DNA of 34,284 nucleotides from Oscillospiraceae bacterium (lineage in GTDB: Bacteria; Bacillota; Clostridia; Oscillospirales; Oscillospiraceae), in assembly GCA_015068495.1 (NCBI GenBank), contig SVKL01000018.1:1-34284 (forward strand), in the 5' to 3' direction. How positions within the stretch are numbered: position 1 is the stretch's first letter; the number at the start of each line of letters is the position of its first letter. The position numbers were made by a program, and so were the translations under genes. The notes beneath the pieces were generated by a model. The model searched no databases. It was not told the DNA's origin and worked only from the letters and a program-made list of their open reading frames with translations. Of this stretch, positions 32,631 to 34,284 are shown in pieces.

Positions 32631-32909
32631 ATGTCTAGAAGTATCAAAAAGGGCCCTTTCGTTGCTCCTGAGCTGTACAAGCGCGTTGAGGAGCTGAACA
32701 AGGCCGGCGATAAGAAAGTTCTGAAGACCTGGTCCAGAGCTTCCACCATTTTCCCCTCCTTTGTCGGTCACACCATCGCTGTCCACGACGGCCGGAAGCA
32801 CGTTCCCGTCTATATCACTGAGGATATGGTCGGCCACAAGCTGGGTGAGTTCGTTCCCACCCGTTATTTCCGCGGTCACTCCGGCAGCAAGACCGCCAAT
32901 TCCAAGTAA
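32631..32909 (+). CDS. rpsS: 30S ribosomal protein S19
   Basis: This 92-residue S19 is of standard length, with [10 protein letters not shown] at the start and the [18 protein letters not shown] tail that contacts the A-site finger and tRNA in the 30S head. AAGGAGGAAATGAT precedes ATG 32631. It is 12 bases from rplB and 12 from rplV. Confidence 0.99.
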   Translation: MSRSIKKGPFVAPELYKRVEELNKAGDKKVLKTWSRASTIFPSFVGHTIAVHDGRKHVPVYITEDMVGHKLGEFVPTRYFRGHSGSKTANSK

Positions 32910-32921
32910 GGAGGTACTGAA

Positions 32922-33257
32922 ATGGAAGCATTTGCACATGTAAAGTACGTCCGTATGTCTCCCCGTAAGGTGAAGCTGGTTTGCGACATGATCCGGGGTA
33001 AGGACGTGAAGACCGCCGCTGCATACCTGAGCCAGACTTCCAAGGCCGCTTGCGAGCCTATGGCAAAGCTGCTGAAGAGTGCTGTGGCTAACGCTGAGCA
33101 CAATCATCAGATGAATGCGGACAACCTGTACGTTTCCACCGTGAAGGCCGATCCCGGCCCCATTCTGAAGCGTGGCCGTATCGCATCCCGTCGTGGTTTC
33201 GTCCGTATCAATAAGAGAACCACTCACATCACTCTCGGTGTGAGCGAGAAGGCTTAA
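32922..33257 (+). CDS. rplV: 50S ribosomal protein L22
   Basis: This 111-residue L22 shows the KYVRMSPRKVKLVCDMIRG core and the beta-hairpin KRGRIASRRGFVRINKRTTHI that lines the exit tunnel, a region where macrolide-resistance changes arise in other bacteria. No such change is evident by inspection. AAGGAGG precedes the start. Confidence 0.98.
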   Translation: MEAFAHVKYVRMSPRKVKLVCDMIRGKDVKTAAAYLSQTSKAACEPMAKLLKSAVANAEHNHQMNADNLYVSTVKADPGPILKRGRIASRRGFVRINKRTTHITLGVSEKA

Positions 33258-33269
33258 CAGGAGGTAGCT

Positions 33270-34052
33270 ATGGGTCAGAAAGTTAATCCCCATGGACTGC
33301 GTGTTGGCGTAATCAAAGACTGGGACTCCCGCTGGTATGCCCGTGAGGACAAGGTGGGCGACCTGATTGTCGAGGATTACAACATCCGTAAGTATCTGAA
33401 GGAAAAGCTGTACGCCGCTGGCGTAGCTAAAATTGAAATCGAGCGCAGCAACGGTAAGGTTAAGATCAACATCAACTGCTCTCGTCCCGGCGTTGTTATC
33501 GGCAAGGCCGGTGCTGAAATTGAGAACCTGCGTAAGGACGTGGAAGCCCGTCTGGGCAAGGCTGTGAATCTTAACATCGTTGAGATTCGCTCTCCCGACC
33601 TGAACGCACAGCTGGTAGCAGAGAACATCGCTGCTCAGCTGGAGAAGCGTATTTCCTTCCGCCGTGCAATGAAGAAGGCAATGCAGCAGGCAACCCGTCT
33701 GGGTGCTAAGGGCATCAAGGTGACCTGCGGCGGCCGTCTGGGCGGCGCTGAAATCGCTCGTAGCGAAAGCTACCACGAAGGCACTATCCCCCTGCAGACC
33801 ATCCGTGCTGACATTGAGTACGGCTTCGCTGAGGCTGCCACCACTTACGGCCGCATCGGTGTAAAGGTTTGGATCTACAAGGGTGAGGTTCTGGATACCA
33901 CCCTGCGCACCTCTGCTCCCGAGCCCGCTCCCCGTGAGCGCCGCGAGCGTCGTAACGACCGCCGTCAGGGCGGCGAGCGCAATGGCGAGCGTCGTAATGA
34001 CCGCCGTCAGGGTGACCGTCCCAACTACCGCAGAGAAGGAGGTAACCGCTAA
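33270..34052 (+). CDS. rpsC: 30S ribosomal protein S3 with arginine-rich tail
   Basis: This 260-residue S3 begins [23 protein letters not shown] (described) and has the KH domain ([16 protein letters not shown]) and the C-terminal domain ending near [10 protein letters not shown]. Firmicute S3 is usually about 218-222 residues. The extra residues (about 217-260) form an Arg/Asp/Gln/Gly-rich tail with repeats of RRNDRRQG. S3 forms part of the mRNA entry channel and helicase. CAGGAGGTAG precedes the start. Its stop overlaps the rplP start as TAATG. Confidence 0.98.
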   Translation: MGQKVNPHGLRVGVIKDWDSRWYAREDKVGDLIVEDYNIRKYLKEKLYAAGVAKIEIERSNGKVKININCSRPGVVIGKAGAEIENLRKDVEARLGKAVNLNIVEIRSPDLNAQLVAENIAAQLEKRISFRRAMKKAMQQATRLGAKGIKVTCGGRLGGAEIARSESYHEGTIPLQTIRADIEYGFAEAATTYGRIGVKVWIYKGEVLDTTLRTSAPEPAPRERRERRNDRRQGGERNGERRNDRRQGDRPNYRREGGNR

Positions 34053-34284
34053 TGCTGATGCCTAAAAGAGCAAAGCACCGTAAGGTTCAGCGTGGTCGTA
34101 TGACCGGTGCTGCTACCCGCGGTAATAAGGTTGCCTACGGTGAGTTCGGCATTCAGGCTTTGGAGCCCGGCTGGATTACCGGTAATCAGATTGAGGCAGC
34201 CCGTATCGCCATGACCCGTTACACCAAGCGTGGTGGTAAGGTCTGGATCAAGATTTTCCCCGACAAGCCTTATTCCAAGAAGGG
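34052..34284 (+). CDS. rplP: 50S ribosomal protein L16, 3' end missing
   Basis: ATG 34052 overlaps the rpsC stop and follows GAAGGAGGTAACCGCT. The 77 visible codons ([19 protein letters not shown]..., ending in [15 protein letters not shown]) are the N-terminal part of L16, which is about 140 residues in full. The arginine in the conserved GRMTG region and the PDKP loop near the A-site are present. The gene runs off the right edge; rpmC and rpsQ would be expected next. Confidence 0.97.
   Translation, partial: MLMPKRAKHRKVQRGRMTGAATRGNKVAYGEFGIQALEPGWITGNQIEAARIAMTRYTKRGGKVWIKIFPDKPYSKK

Noticed and set aside
31749..33776. 675-codon open frame on the minus strand across rplB-rpsC.
   Set aside because: It is antisense to four certain ribosomal-protein genes and has no ribosome site or family resemblance. 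It is a codon-bias shadow.
1..34284. CRISPR array, prophage or defence island.
   Set aside because: No regularly spaced direct repeats with unique spacers, and no integrase, transposase, nuclease-toxin or phage structural genes were seen.

Overview
The window looks like a chromosomal segment of a spore-forming, low-to-mid GC Firmicute of class Clostridia, most likely a gut Oscillospirales/Ruminococcaceae-type organism. This rests on a SpoIIQ-type M23 peptidase, a PdaA-type spore-cortex deacetylase, RNase Y, a YerC/TrpR-like regulator, a perfect CIRCE operator and a canonical S10 ribosomal-protein cluster. Assignment below class level is inference. Almost all genes are housekeeping or metabolic and tightly packed. 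Sigma-A-type promoters with 16-17 bp spacers and clear intrinsic terminators can be read at most transcription-unit boundaries.

Layout. 1-3151 (+): end of a SpoIIQ-like gene, a PfkB-family sugar-phosphate kinase, then CcdA plus a TlpA/ResA-like thioredoxin (an extracytoplasmic thiol-reducing pair). 3165-5696 (-): a polar amino-acid ABC transporter operon (binding protein, permease, ATPase) ending in a TrpR-like regulator; its promoter carries a 16-bp element that recurs inverted upstream. 5920-7470 (-): RNase Y with a long leader. 7863-7947: tRNA-Leu(UAG), then a YdcF-like membrane protein. 8782-11520 (-): an uncharacterised three-gene set (AEC permease, TIM-barrel isomerase, D-2-hydroxyacid dehydrogenase). 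11587-14598 (-): threonylcarbamoyl-AMP synthase, dephospho-CoA kinase and an M18 aminopeptidase. 14713-17372 (-): trmL-pgk-tpiA. 17605-19383 (+): aspS. 19433-23914 (-): a 1493-residue secreted modular protein with duplicated N-terminal modules, a cohesin-like domain, a dockerin, an SGNH esterase and an InlB-type repeat. 24003-28462 (-): DUF1846 protein, HtpG under a CIRCE operator, PdaA. 28585-29304 (+): DUF554 membrane protein. 29353 to the right edge (+): the S10 operon (rpsJ, rplC, rplD, rplW, rplB, rpsS, rplV, rpsC, rplP) with a structured leader containing an attenuator-like hairpin.

The most unusual items are the modular cohesin/dockerin/SGNH protein with its perfect 148-bp internal repeat, the promoter-embedded operator with an inverted distal copy ahead of an ABC operon that encodes its own TrpR-like protein, and the S10 leader. 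No CRISPR array, transposase gene, phage gene or classic defence locus is visible. One short palindromic intergenic element (15553-15628) resembles a MITE/REP-type repeat.
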